The notes beneath the pieces were generated by a model, which did not search any database, had not been told where the DNA came from, and was given only the letters and a program-made list of their open reading frames with translations. A program made the position numbers and the translations under genes. A stretch of DNA of 64,000 nt. Source: Paenibacillus turicensis (lineage in GTDB: Bacteria > Bacillota > Bacilli > Paenibacillales > Paenibacillaceae). The stretch spans positions 62,001-126,000 of the forward strand of contig NZ_JAGGKG010000003.1 of NCBI RefSeq assembly GCF_017873435.1, given 5' to 3'. Shown piece by piece: positions 44,355-53,900 of this stretch. Each line of letters starts with the position of its first letter. The stretch's first letter is position 1.

Positions 44355-46151
44355 TTATTTATTGTTTTGTAAAATGAACTCCAGTGCTAATCGGTGGGCT
44401 TCACGTTCAAGCTTGACGATTTGGTCTATGGCATCTGCCTGTTCATGTCGCTTGACTGATGTCCAAAATGTTCTGTACTCATCATCTTTAAGTGGCGCTC
44501 CAGTCTCTAACTCCTTATGGATGTCCTCAGCAATCCTATGAATTTCTGCGAAATGTTGTGCAATTTGTGGAAGGTGCGGATCATTTTCGAATAGGTGGTG
44601 TGAGCTATTTAGATAAGAGCTAGCAGACCTACGTGCATCAAATAAGGATAACATACAAAATTGATTCACTAAAAAGCGATGTGTTAGTTGCTTAACATCA
44701 CAGTTTGCATAGAACCCATCATCTCTAAGGTCGGATGCCCATACTTCGTAAGCTTTAAACCCAATAAAATAGCCGCTATTACTTACTTTTGTCATGCTGT
44801 CTGTAAATACTTTGAGCGAGTTGATTAAGTTTTCTTTTTGGGTTGGTTGTTTTCCGTTTTCGTTAAAATACATAATTAAGAAAGGCCAGTTGTCAACATA
44901 CAGATAGCTATACGGATTGCCAATTTTGCTAGGATCAAATGGTGGAAAGCCTTTTGTGAACACAGGATCATTTTCAATGGTTTGGCGATCATATTTGGTA
45001 CGACAATATAAGTCTTCACCATCGTTGCCATATCCGCAAATTACGCCCCATTCGGGAGCAACACGTAAATTAATGGCAAGTACAGGCTTGTTAAAGGAGA
45101 TTTCCTTTATTATCCTTTGCCGATGTATACCTCTGTCAGCTTTCTCAATGTGTGCATAATGTTCAGGCGTATATCCAAAAGCAGCAAACCCTGGTGTCGC
45201 ATAGTCATAAGCAACTAAACCGTCTACCGAGCTATAATCCCAGTTAGGTGAACAAAAGGCAATGCGGTAACATGCCCCTGAAACACCCATCACTTCCTCA
45301 TAAGTTGTTTCTACCTTCATGGCTTGTAGTGCAGATGTTAATGCTGCTCCCCACGAGCAGTCCATGCCAGCCCCAAATGGCGGTAATTCCGGTACGTCAG
45401 GGATATAATATTCCTTGCTTTTGGAACGTCTAATAAATGTAGTTTTAGTATGGTCATACTCTAAGCTTTCTCCTTCAGCACAGGTAGCCATATGAATCCC
45501 GCTATGATTAACATAAATAAGAGTTAAATATTCGATTTGATCGTTAGCTGGATCGCTAGGGAAAGTTTGATGGTTTGCGGGATACGCATTCCAGTTAAAT
45601 GTTTTGTAGTGCTTCATTTTTGGCATAACATCATAATTATAATTTTTGGTGCCATATCGACCAGCGACGATGGATAACGCACTGTTATTATCAGGAAGCT
45701 CAATGGGGATGTCGTTTTGATTAAGGACTATAGTTTCTCCTTCAAGAAATACTTTGTGGCAGATCCCATGTGAAGATTGATATTTTAGTGTGAGATAGGC
45801 TACGCGCTCTTCTGAAAGGGTTACACCTAATATCGATGATGAAGCTAACACACTTAACTTATTGTTTTCAATTAAACGATTAAGGCGTTTAGTAACCTGT
45901 ATTGCTTCTAGTCCATCCCCAAATATGGCTTCAATAATGATGAGATTCCCGTCCCTAAATAAATCATCTATACTAACATCAAAAATACGAGCAAGGTGAG
46001 GCAATAAAGCAGTTTCGGGCAAAGAGTGTCCATTTTCCCATTTAGATATCGCTTGGGGAGAGACATGAAGCTGTTTTGCTAAATCCTCTTGTTTCAAATT
46101 AGATTCCTTACGAAGTAATGCAAGCTGTCGAGCGAATTGTTTTTCATCCAT
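44355..46151 (-). CDS. XRE helix-turn-helix fused to cysteine-peptidase-like (BtrH_N/C39-like) domain
   Basis: An unusual 598-residue protein. Residues about 6-62 are an XRE helix-turn-helix (LALLRKESNLKQEDLAKQLH, then VSPQAISKWENGHSLPE). A middle beta-rich part (about 70-250) contains two repeated stretches (YLTLKYQSSHGICHKVFLEG and YLTLIYVNHSGIHMATCAEG) that look like duplicated units. From about 258 there is a papain-like start, FGAGMDCSWGAALTSALQAM, resembling the BtrH N-terminal and C39-like peptidase folds, with GVICGYGNDGEDLYCRTKYD after it. The usual catalytic His before GYG is replaced by Trp-Gly. A helical C-terminal region follows. DNA-binding plus sensing or catalytic function is inferred only. 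Confidence 0.7.
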   Translation of the reverse strand: MDEKQFARQLALLRKESNLKQEDLAKQLHVSPQAISKWENGHSLPETALLPHLARIFDVSIDDLFRDGNLIIIEAIFGDGLEAIQVTKRLNRLIENNKLSVLASSSILGVTLSEERVAYLTLKYQSSHGICHKVFLEGETIVLNQNDIPIELPDNNSALSIVAGRYGTKNYNYDVMPKMKHYKTFNWNAYPANHQTFPSDPANDQIEYLTLIYVNHSGIHMATCAEGESLEYDHTKTTFIRRSKSKEYYIPDVPELPPFGAGMDCSWGAALTSALQAMKVETTYEEVMGVSGACYRIAFCSPNWDYSSVDGLVAYDYATPGFAAFGYTPEHYAHIEKADRGIHRQRIIKEISFNKPVLAINLRVAPEWGVICGYGNDGEDLYCRTKYDRQTIENDPVFTKGFPPFDPSKIGNPYSYLYVDNWPFLIMYFNENGKQPTQKENLINSLKVFTDSMTKVSNSGYFIGFKAYEVWASDLRDDGFYANCDVKQLTHRFLVNQFCMLSLFDARRSASSYLNSSHHLFENDPHLPQIAQHFAEIHRIAEDIHKELETGAPLKDDEYRTFWTSVKRHEQADAIDQIVKLEREAHRLALEFILQNNK

Positions 46152-46274
46152 GATTGTAGTTTGCCAACAATTTCAGCAAACGACCTCCTTTCAAATTTGA
46201 AGGCGCCTTCTGAATTTATTATACAAAGGAGAGTTACATAACAATAGAGTGTGTTAGATGAAGTTAGGAGAATG

Positions 46275-46416
46275 TCTACTCAACTGTAGGTTGAGTAGAT
46301 GTAGAAACGTATGCAATTAACTAATTAATATAACAAAGATTAACAGGATATAAAGAAAGTGAACAACAATTTTATAATTGAAGTTCACTTTCCTAAGAGC
46401 ACTCTTATGTAAGAGT
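46275..46416. other. Three consecutive hairpins in the gap upstream of the XRE-fusion gene
   Basis: Perfect arms: TCTACTCAAC/GTTGAGTAGA (46275-46284/46290-46299), GAAAGTGAAC/GTTCACTTTC (46355-46364/46383-46392, with an inner CAATT/AATTG), and ACTCTTA/TAAGAGT (46401-46407/46410-46416). None has a strong T run. They occupy the 321-base gap between the FrnE and XRE genes, both on the minus strand. Confidence 0.45.
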
Positions 46417-46472
46417 TAGCTTCTTTATATAAATCAATCTCACTTAAAAGTCTAACTTAAGGTCTGCCATTT

Positions 46473-47177
46473 TTAAATATCACAAGACTCATCTGTACAG
46501 GTATTACTGTCATCTGATTTCATAATCAGCGGGGACTCTGCATGTGTCTCATCCCACACTTGGTTTAATACTTCTGTAAATACGTGTGGGGGTTGAGCGC
46601 CCGACACTGCATATTTACGATTAATAACAAAGAAAGGTACGCCTTGTACACCGATATTTGCTGCTTCTTGCTCATCTGCTTTAACTTCCGCTGTGAATTG
46701 ATCGCTATTTAACATTTGTAATGCTTGTTCACGATCAAGTCCAATCTCCTCAGCAAGCGTAGCTAACGTGTCAAAATCACCGATATGCTGTGATTCTACA
46801 AAATATGCTTTGAAAATACGTTCAGACATTTCAACCATTTTACCCGATTGAGCGGCAAAATGGGTCATGCGATGTGCATTTAACGTATTAGTAGGAATCA
46901 TCGTATCAAATTGATAATCAAGTCCTAGCTCATTGGCTTGAGCGGTTAGCTGGGCATGCATCGATTTTGCTTGCTCAAGAGGAATTCCTTTTTCATCTGA
47001 AATGACTTGATGGATGGACTTGCCAAGATCTTTGCCGAAATGAGGCATCAATTCAAAGCTTTTAAACTCGATTTCTACCTGATCATGATGTTTAAAGTTT
47101 TGTAGGCCTTGTTCAAATCTACGTTTTCCGATATAACAGAAAGGACAGACGAAATCTGACCAAATTTCAATTTTCAT
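46473..47177 (-). CDS. DsbA-family oxidoreductase (FrnE-like)
   Basis: A 234-residue cytoplasmic thioredoxin-fold dithiol oxidoreductase. The active site CPFC is in IEIWSDFVCPFCYIGKRRFE; the helical insert has PTNTLNAHRMTHFAAQSGKM, and the cis-Pro region is NIGVQGVPFFVINRKYAVSG. A C-terminal extension with two more Cys (TCTDESCDI) may bind metal or exchange disulfides. FrnE of Deinococcus has a similar second Cys motif. It is divergent from the lipoprotein gene; the gap has TATAAT-like boxes but no clear promoter pair. Confidence 0.9.
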   Translation of the reverse strand: MKIEIWSDFVCPFCYIGKRRFEQGLQNFKHHDQVEIEFKSFELMPHFGKDLGKSIHQVISDEKGIPLEQAKSMHAQLTAQANELGLDYQFDTMIPTNTLNAHRMTHFAAQSGKMVEMSERIFKAYFVESQHIGDFDTLATLAEEIGLDREQALQMLNSDQFTAEVKADEQEAANIGVQGVPFFVINRKYAVSGAQPPHVFTEVLNQVWDETHAESPLIMKSDDSNTCTDESCDI

Positions 47178-47287
47178 TATATATACCTCCAGTAGGTAAT
47201 TAGATTAAATTGTATAATCGTTATTTTAAACTATACACTATAAAAAAGAAAGTTACAAATAAAAATAGCGTGAAAGGAAGTGTTACG

Positions 47288-47782
47288 ATGAAAAAACGAT
47301 ATGTAAGTCTCATTATTTTATTTTTTGTACTTACACTTGTTGGTTGCAGTGAGAGTGAGGACATATCTAAAGAATCTTTTACATACCTACCTAAGAAACA
47401 AGCGATTGAGCAATTTGTGAAACACGAGGGTTTAAACATTACTGATCTATTAAAGCTTGAATTAAGAGATGGAATTAATTTAATTCTAATTCGAGCAGCC
47501 AATAAGCAAATATATTTTGTGGGACAATTGCATGAGAGCCAAGGGAACTATGCCATTAACCGAATAACACCGGGTTGGGATGTAAGTGAATTATCAGGGA
47601 ACTGGTCTATCCCTATTCATATTAAGGAAAAGGATTATACTTTGTCAGTTCATCCTGCTAATAAGGCTGAGGATCATTTTGTCATTGATGATTATGGAAT
47701 TGCGGTGGACGTACTACAAGAAAATGATAATAAAGAGGATGAATCACTGCTTCAAGCTTATGAAGTTTGGTATCAAAAATAG
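47288..47782 (+). CDS. Small lipoprotein, function unknown
   Basis: A 164-residue exported lipoprotein: MKKRYVSLIILFFVLTLVGC is a textbook lipoprotein signal peptide with lipobox LVGC (cleavage before Cys20). The mature part has PKKQAIEQFVKHEGLNITDL and alternating strands but no family I recognise. AGGAAG upstream and the signal peptide select the ATG at 47288; a longer open frame to 47210 is rejected. A two-layer hairpin shared with nrdG follows. Confidence 0.75.
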   Translation: MKKRYVSLIILFFVLTLVGCSESEDISKESFTYLPKKQAIEQFVKHEGLNITDLLKLELRDGINLILIRAANKQIYFVGQLHESQGNYAINRITPGWDVSELSGNWSIPIHIKEKDYTLSVHPANKAEDHFVIDDYGIAVDVLQENDNKEDESLLQAYEVWYQK

Positions 47783-47829
47783 ATGACAGCAGTACCCTGG
47801 TAGCTTTCATCTAGATTATAGAGGTTAGA

Positions 47830-47930
47830 AAAAGAGGTTCCTCCGAAGCTTAGAACTGTGACCGATAGAGGACACATTTTTCATCGTGTCCATCTTACAA
47901 TCACATTTCACTTATGGAAGATCCTCTTTT
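47830..47930. terminator. Bidirectional terminator between the lipoprotein gene and nrdG
   Basis: AAAAGAGGTTCCTCC (47830-47844) pairs imperfectly with GGAAGATCCTCTTTT (47916-47930), flanked by A and T tracts. An inner hairpin GGACAC/GTGTCC (47870-47875/47886-47891) lies between. Confidence 0.55.
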
Positions 47931-47933
47931 CTT

Positions 47934-48440
47934 TTATTCCTCTAGCCAAACCCCTTGTCCAGCCTTAAGACTAGCCGCCACATCCAACACACGTTGGTTT
48001 TCTGACCCTCGCCAGCTTAATTTTAAGTTGCGTTGCTCTAAAACAAATTTTCCATCTATTAATACATCACAATGAGATAACAGTAATCGTTTAGGCTCAT
48101 CTGCCAAAATTTCTTCCAACGTATATCCCGACCAAATCCAGATGTTTTTATCTTGACATTCCGCTTCAATTCGCTTCACAAGCTGCAACAGCTCTTGGGG
48201 GTGCTCAAACGGCTCTCCACCTAAAATCGACAAACCTGCAATGTGAACATCCTTCATGTTTAAGTCTGCAATAATTTGATCTTCTAGCTCCTGCGTATAA
48301 GCCGTGCCGTAATTAAAGTTCCATGCGGCTGCATTAAAGCAACCCCTGCAAGCGTGTAAGCAACCAGAAGTAAACAAAGAATGTCTTAACCCACGACCAT
48401 TAATGACGTCAAACCGTTTGTAATCAGCGATGTTCATCAT
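47934..48440 (-). CDS. nrdG: Anaerobic ribonucleoside-triphosphate reductase activating protein
   Basis: Radical SAM activase that installs the glycyl radical on NrdD; 168 residues. The cluster motif is SGCLHACRGCFNAAAW (CX3CX2C). LSILGGEPFEHPQELLQLVK is the GGEP SAM-binding motif, and NIWIWSGYTLEEI is conserved. The start overlaps the nrdD stop as TAATG without a strong binding site, so translation is probably coupled. Confidence 0.95.
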   Translation of the reverse strand: MMNIADYKRFDVINGRGLRHSLFTSGCLHACRGCFNAAAWNFNYGTAYTQELEDQIIADLNMKDVHIAGLSILGGEPFEHPQELLQLVKRIEAECQDKNIWIWSGYTLEEILADEPKRLLLSHCDVLIDGKFVLEQRNLKLSWRGSENQRVLDVAASLKAGQGVWLEE

Positions 48441-50629
48441 TACATATGCTTAACGCGGGACAATACTTCTTTTTGCTTGCCTGCATTAAATGGACGTTGA
48501 CTTGGCTCTGACAAATAACCACAGCAACGGCGAATCACGGATGATGTTTTTGGATTGCTATTGTTACAGTTTGGACATTTAAAGCCTTGGTTGGTGGCTT
48601 CAAATTCACCTTCAAATCCACATTCTAAGCATTTATCTGTGGGTGTATTTGTACCAAAGTAAGGCACACGCTCATAAGCATAATCCCATACAGCTTCAAG
48701 TGCTTCAGGATTTTTAACTAGTGAATCAAATTCACAATACGTAATAAAGCCACCATTTGCATACACAGGGTATTGCTTTTCAAACTCAATTTTTTCAAAT
48801 GGTGTTGCTTTTTGATTGACATCTAAATGGAAGGAGTTTGTGTAATAACCTTTAGAGGTTACATCCTCAATTTCTCCATATTCCTTCTCATCTAAATCAC
48901 AAAAACGGTAACATAGGGATTCAGCAGGAGTGGAGTATAGGCTAAAGCCGTATCCTGTTTCCTTTTTCCACTGCTCTGTTTTTTGACTTAAATATTTGAC
49001 GATGTTTAGACCTTTTTCACGTAAAGTCTCATCCTCAAAAATCGCCTTACCATACAAAGCACGAATCGTTTCGTGAATACCGATATAGCCAAGTGAAATG
49101 CTAGCTCGTCCATTTTCTAATAGGTGATCAATCGTATCCTCAGGATGTAAACGACTTCCTGCTGCACCCTCCATATATAAAATAGGTGCTACTTTTGCTT
49201 TAACTCCCTTTAAACGTTCAATTCTAAACATCAAAGCTTCATAAGAAATATCTAATACCTCGTCTAGCAATTCATAAAATTTAGTCTCTGAGCCTTGGGC
49301 TTGAATGGCTAGTCTAGGCAAGTTGGCAGTGACCACCCCCATATTAAATCTACCATCGTGTAGTTCAACGCCGTTTTCTTCATATACGCCTAAGAAGGAA
49401 CGGCAACCCATTGGGAACTTGAATGAGCCGGTAATTTCTTTAACCTTAGGCACTGAAATAATATCAGGGTACATCCGTAGTGTGCTACATTTTAATGCTA
49501 ATTTCTTAATATCGTAGTTCGGATCCTCTGGTCTAAGGTTTACGCCTTCCTCCATTGCAAAAATTAGCTTAGGAAATACAGGTGTTTTCCCGTCCTTACC
49601 AAGGCCACGAATGCGGTTTTTCAAAATGGCGATTTGAATTTGGCGTTCACTCCAAGAAAGGCCACGTCCAAAACCAAATGTACTAAACGGAGTTTGACCA
49701 TTTGCGCTTACTAACGTATTAATCTCATATTCTAAAGATTGGAACGCATCAAAGGTTTCCTTTTCAGTGAGCTTTACTGCATAGTCGAAGGCTTTTGGGT
49801 ATGTAAGTCGTAAAGCTTCATTTTCATAATTAATATCTTCGTTTGCAATTGATTCTTCTAATTCAGGATACAACCACTCAAGACCTGTTTTAAAGTGCTT
49901 ACGGAACGATTGAGCGACATAAGGCGCTAAAATAATATCAATTTCATTAATCGTGTTTCCACCGTAAATGTGGCTTGCAACCTGTGCAATAATTTGTGCT
50001 GTAATTGCTGTTGCGGTTGTAATAGATTTTGGTGTTTCAATTTGTGCATTACCAAGCTTAAATCCATTTTCTAGCATTTCCTTCAAGTCGATCAGCATAC
50101 AGTTGTAAATCGGGAAATAAGGGCTGTAGTCTTGATCATGGAAATGAATGCTGCCACGGTTATGCGCTTCTACAACACGTTTAGGCATCATATAGGTTTG
50201 AGCAAAATCTTTTGCTGTAATTCCCGCCAATAAATCACGTTGTGTAGGAATTGTTGCACCATCTTTATTGGAGTTTTCCTTTAAGACCTCTTCATTGGTT
50301 TGATCTAGCAAGCCTTGTACCTTTTTATCTAAGTCGCTACGCTCACGACGTTTAAGAGTACGAATCTCACGATAACCGATGTAAGCCTCTGCCACATCTT
50401 GACGTGGACTGTTCATTAAATGATGTTGAACTAAATCTTGAATATGTTCTATGTCAACTTTATCAGCGGTGGAAATATCATTTGTAACTTGGACGGCTAC
50501 TTGCTTCGCAATCGCCATATCTACTTTTTTTTCTGTGGCTTCCATGGCAGCACAAATCGCATCAATTATTTTTTGCAGATCAAATGCTACCTCGGATCCA
50601 TCGCGTTTAATAACTAACGTAACAATCAC
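48440..50629 (-). CDS. nrdD: Anaerobic ribonucleoside-triphosphate reductase (class III)
   Basis: Glycyl-radical enzyme making dNTPs without oxygen; 729 residues. It has the N-terminal ATP-cone (VIKRDGSEVAFDLQKIIDAI), GSIHFHDQDYSPYF, NCMLIDL, GRGLSWSERQIQI and MGCRSFLG. The C-terminal zinc site is TDKCLECGFEGEFEATNQGF, then KCPNCN, and the glycyl radical loop lies in VIRRCCGYLSEPSQRPFNAG (Gly in RCCGY). The frame starts at a GTG that overlaps GAGGTG, so the exact start is uncertain. Presence with nrdG indicates growth at low oxygen. Tandem NrdR boxes lie upstream. Confidence 0.95.
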   Translation of the reverse strand: MIVTLVIKRDGSEVAFDLQKIIDAICAAMEATEKKVDMAIAKQVAVQVTNDISTADKVDIEHIQDLVQHHLMNSPRQDVAEAYIGYREIRTLKRRERSDLDKKVQGLLDQTNEEVLKENSNKDGATIPTQRDLLAGITAKDFAQTYMMPKRVVEAHNRGSIHFHDQDYSPYFPIYNCMLIDLKEMLENGFKLGNAQIETPKSITTATAITAQIIAQVASHIYGGNTINEIDIILAPYVAQSFRKHFKTGLEWLYPELEESIANEDINYENEALRLTYPKAFDYAVKLTEKETFDAFQSLEYEINTLVSANGQTPFSTFGFGRGLSWSERQIQIAILKNRIRGLGKDGKTPVFPKLIFAMEEGVNLRPEDPNYDIKKLALKCSTLRMYPDIISVPKVKEITGSFKFPMGCRSFLGVYEENGVELHDGRFNMGVVTANLPRLAIQAQGSETKFYELLDEVLDISYEALMFRIERLKGVKAKVAPILYMEGAAGSRLHPEDTIDHLLENGRASISLGYIGIHETIRALYGKAIFEDETLREKGLNIVKYLSQKTEQWKKETGYGFSLYSTPAESLCYRFCDLDEKEYGEIEDVTSKGYYTNSFHLDVNQKATPFEKIEFEKQYPVYANGGFITYCEFDSLVKNPEALEAVWDYAYERVPYFGTNTPTDKCLECGFEGEFEATNQGFKCPNCNNSNPKTSSVIRRCCGYLSEPSQRPFNAGKQKEVLSRVKHM

Positions 50630-50764
50630 CTCATTATAAAATTGCTTACAATAGTAGTGAGTATAGCATAATTAAAATTGCAAAAAACGTGATTTGAAAC
50701 ACTGTCATCTGTTGTTAATGAAAATTTGAAGAAATGATGAATTTTTGTCGTTACCTCTTTTCAA

Positions 50765-50780
50765 ATACTATATATTGGTG
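50765..50780. promoter_or_regulatory. NrdR box 1
   Basis: ATACTATATATTGGTG fits the NrdR consensus (ACACWATATATWGTGT) in the conserved C-N-ATAT-T-G core. It starts exactly 32 bases before box 2. Confidence 0.75.
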
Positions 50781-50796
50781 GTATGGAGTGTTTAAC

Positions 50797-50812
50797 TATC
50801 TATATGTTGTTA
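50797..50812. promoter_or_regulatory. NrdR box 2
   Basis: TATCTATATGTTGTTA keeps the same core (C-T-ATAT-TTG). The 32-base spacing, about three helical turns, is the usual arrangement of NrdR pairs. It lies between the divergent nrdD and addB genes; nrdD is the expected target. Confidence 0.7.
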
Positions 50813-50910
50813 GATGCTTAAGCATACATATTACTTTTTTTACTACAGCTATGACTTCGTTTTACCAAAAAGTACGCTTCAGCGATACATAAAAAGCACG
50901 CTACTATTGT

Positions 50911-50918
50911 GATATACT
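50911..50918 (+). promoter_or_regulatory. Possible extended -10 of the addB promoter
   Basis: TGATATACT contains TATACT (50913-50918) with a TG one base upstream, 71 bases before the addB start. There is no convincing -35. The remaining 50819-50988 sequence holds only short imperfect hairpins. Confidence 0.4.
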
Positions 50919-50988
50919 GTAAGACAGATCACATTGATCGTTATAGTCGTTATATAATATTTTACGTCAATTTAAAGGAGGGCTTTCC

Positions 50989-53900
50989 TTGTCATTACAG
51001 CTTATTATTGGACGTGCCGGCAGCGGAAAAAGCCATCATGTATTACAGCAAATTACAACTGCTGTTTCCACCAACCCATTAGGTTCGCCATTAATTTTAA
51101 TTGCACCTGAGCAGGCAACCTTTCAAATAGAAAGAACCATTCTACAGACCCCAGGCATTTCTGGTAGTCTTCGTACTCAAGTATTAGGCTTCCACCGGCT
51201 TGCTTATCGTATTATGCAGGAGACGGGGGGAGCGGCTTTAATTCCCATCAGTGATGAAGGCAAAAAAATGCTGCTCTATAAAGTGATGGCTCGGCATAGG
51301 GATGAGCTAGAGCTATACGGGCATGCTGCAGATCAACTAGGTTTTATTGAAGAAATAAATACGTTGTATACGGAATTTAAGCGTTATAAGTTGGATAGTC
51401 AGGAATTACAGCGTTCACTAACTGTGCTGGAGCAAGGGGATCATTTAACGCCTCTATTTAGAGATAAGCTACATGATTTGGCGCTCATTTATCGTGAATT
51501 TGAAGCTGAATGTGCTTTGTTGTATATTGATGCAGAAGATCATCTTGCAAAATTAGTAGAGGGTACGCCTTTTTCTACATATATAAAGGAAGCTGAGATT
51601 TGGATAGATGGCTTTTATAGCTTTACGCCTCAGGAATTTGACGCAATTGGAGCATTGATGAAGCAGGCGAAAAAGGTCACTGTATGCTTGACGCTGGATC
51701 GTCCTTACGATACTGAGCCACCTCAGGAACTGGATTTATTCCATGGTACTGGACTTGCTTGCTACAAGCTAATGGAAATGGCGAAGGAGCAGGGAATAGA
51801 AGTTAAGCCAACGATCATGCTAGAGCCGAATACGTTTCCACGTTTTATACAAAGCCAAACCTTAGGTCAGCTAGAAAAGTTATATGCGAGTCAGAGTAGG
51901 AGAAAACGGGCTGATGTTGTTAATCCATCTGAATTATTACAGTCGTTATCCCTTCGTGCTGCGGCAAATCGTCGGAGCGAGGTCGAGGGCGTAGCACGTC
52001 GTATGGTAAAGCTTGCGCGTGATGAAGGGGCAAGATGGCGAGACATGGCGATTTTTGTCTCTAATCTTGAAGACTACCAGCATATATTTGAAACGATGTT
52101 AGAACAATTTGAAATTCCTTATTTTATAGATAAAAAGTTTAGTATGTTATCCCATCCTCTTGTTGAATTTATGCGTGCGGCGCTTAACGTTGTGCTGAAA
52201 AATTGGAAATATGAAGATGTTTTTCGCTGTGTAAAAACAGGTTGTCTGTTTCCTACGGATGATAGTTTAACATGGGGAGATATGGACGATTTAGAAAACT
52301 ATATTTTGGCGAGTGGAATAAGTGGCTATCGTTGGTATGATGGTACACCATGGAATTTATCATCTCACGCCTCACTAGAGGAAGGAGAGCCATCTACAGC
52401 CACACAGGAAGCACATGCAACTAGGCTACATAAGCTAGAATTGTGTCGTGCTGCCATTGTACAACCTCTTCATGCTTTTGGTAAGAAGCTTCAGGCTGCT
52501 AAAAGCGTGACAGCGATGTGTAGTGCAGTTTATGAACTACTTATGCAAGTTGAAGCTCCACAACGTTTAGACTTATGGGCGCATGAGGCGTTGGGGCAGG
52601 GGCAGGCACAACAAGCGTTAGAGCATAGACAGCTCTGGAAAAAAATATTGGACGTCCTTGATCAGATGGTAGAGATGATGGGAGAAGAACAACTAGATTC
52701 ACTGTTATTTGCAGGTGTACTAGAAACAGGGTTAAAATCACTTCATTTATCGTTGGTCCCTCCCTCTTTGGATCAGGTTTTAATTGGTACGATCGATCGA
52801 ACAAGAAGTAATCATGTTAAGCATGTGTTTTTGTTAGGACTTAACGAAGGAGTTCTCCCAGCGGCAAAACAAGACATGACGATTCTAAATCCGATTGAAC
52901 GTGAGGTGTTGGATAAAAATGGTGTCGTATTGGGACCTAATCTATCCAGACAGCAATTGGACGAAAGATTTCTTATTTATAGCGCCTTAACCTCAGCAAA
53001 TACTTCATTGTGGTTAAGCTACCCCAAAGGGGATGAAGAAGGCAAAAGCTTATTGCCATCAGAAGTGATCCGACAGGTAAAGGGGTATTTTGCACCCTAT
53101 TTAACAGAAGTTACGCTTGGTGGTTATACAGAGCAGGAGGATGAAGAAGCTGTTTTAAATCTATTAACTCATCCGCAAGCTGAACTGCCACAGCTTATTG
53201 CTAGATTACGAATGTATCAGGCGGGTATTCCTATTGCACGTGCTTGGTGGGAGGTGCTTGGCTGGTACAAGACCCAACCCGACTGGTGGGATCAGACCGC
53301 TTCCTTACTACAATCGCTTGGCTATAAAAATAAAACGATAACCCTACAGCCAATCACAAGTAAAAAATTGTATGGCAAGGTACTACGTACAAGCGTGTCT
53401 CGTATGGAGAAGTTTTCTGCTTGTCCGTTTTCTCATTTTGCTTCATATGGGCTTGCGTTAAGGGAGCGAAAGGTGTTTGCGCTAAAGGCGCCAGATATTG
53501 GTCAGCTATTTCATGCTGCGTTAAGTAAAATTGCGCTTACGCTACAGGAGCAAGGAAAAAGCTGGGGTTTGCTCTCTGAGGAGGAATGCTGGCAGCAGGC
53601 GGAAGAGGTCGTAGACCACTTAGTGCCTAAGCTACAAGGACAAATTTTGCTTAGCTCTAAACGTTATGGCTATATTTCGCGTAAGCTCAAAAATATTGTG
53701 GGCAGAGCTTCTGTTATTTTGGGGGAGCAAGCAAAAAGGGCAAGCTTTGAGCCGATTGGCTTGGAGCTGGATTTTGGACCAGGGCGCCCTCTTCCACCGT
53801 TAACCTTCCAATTACCGAATGGCTATGTGATGGAAATTGTCGGGCGTATTGACCGTGTTGATATGGCAGAAAGTGAGCAAGGCTTACTTCTACGTGTCAT

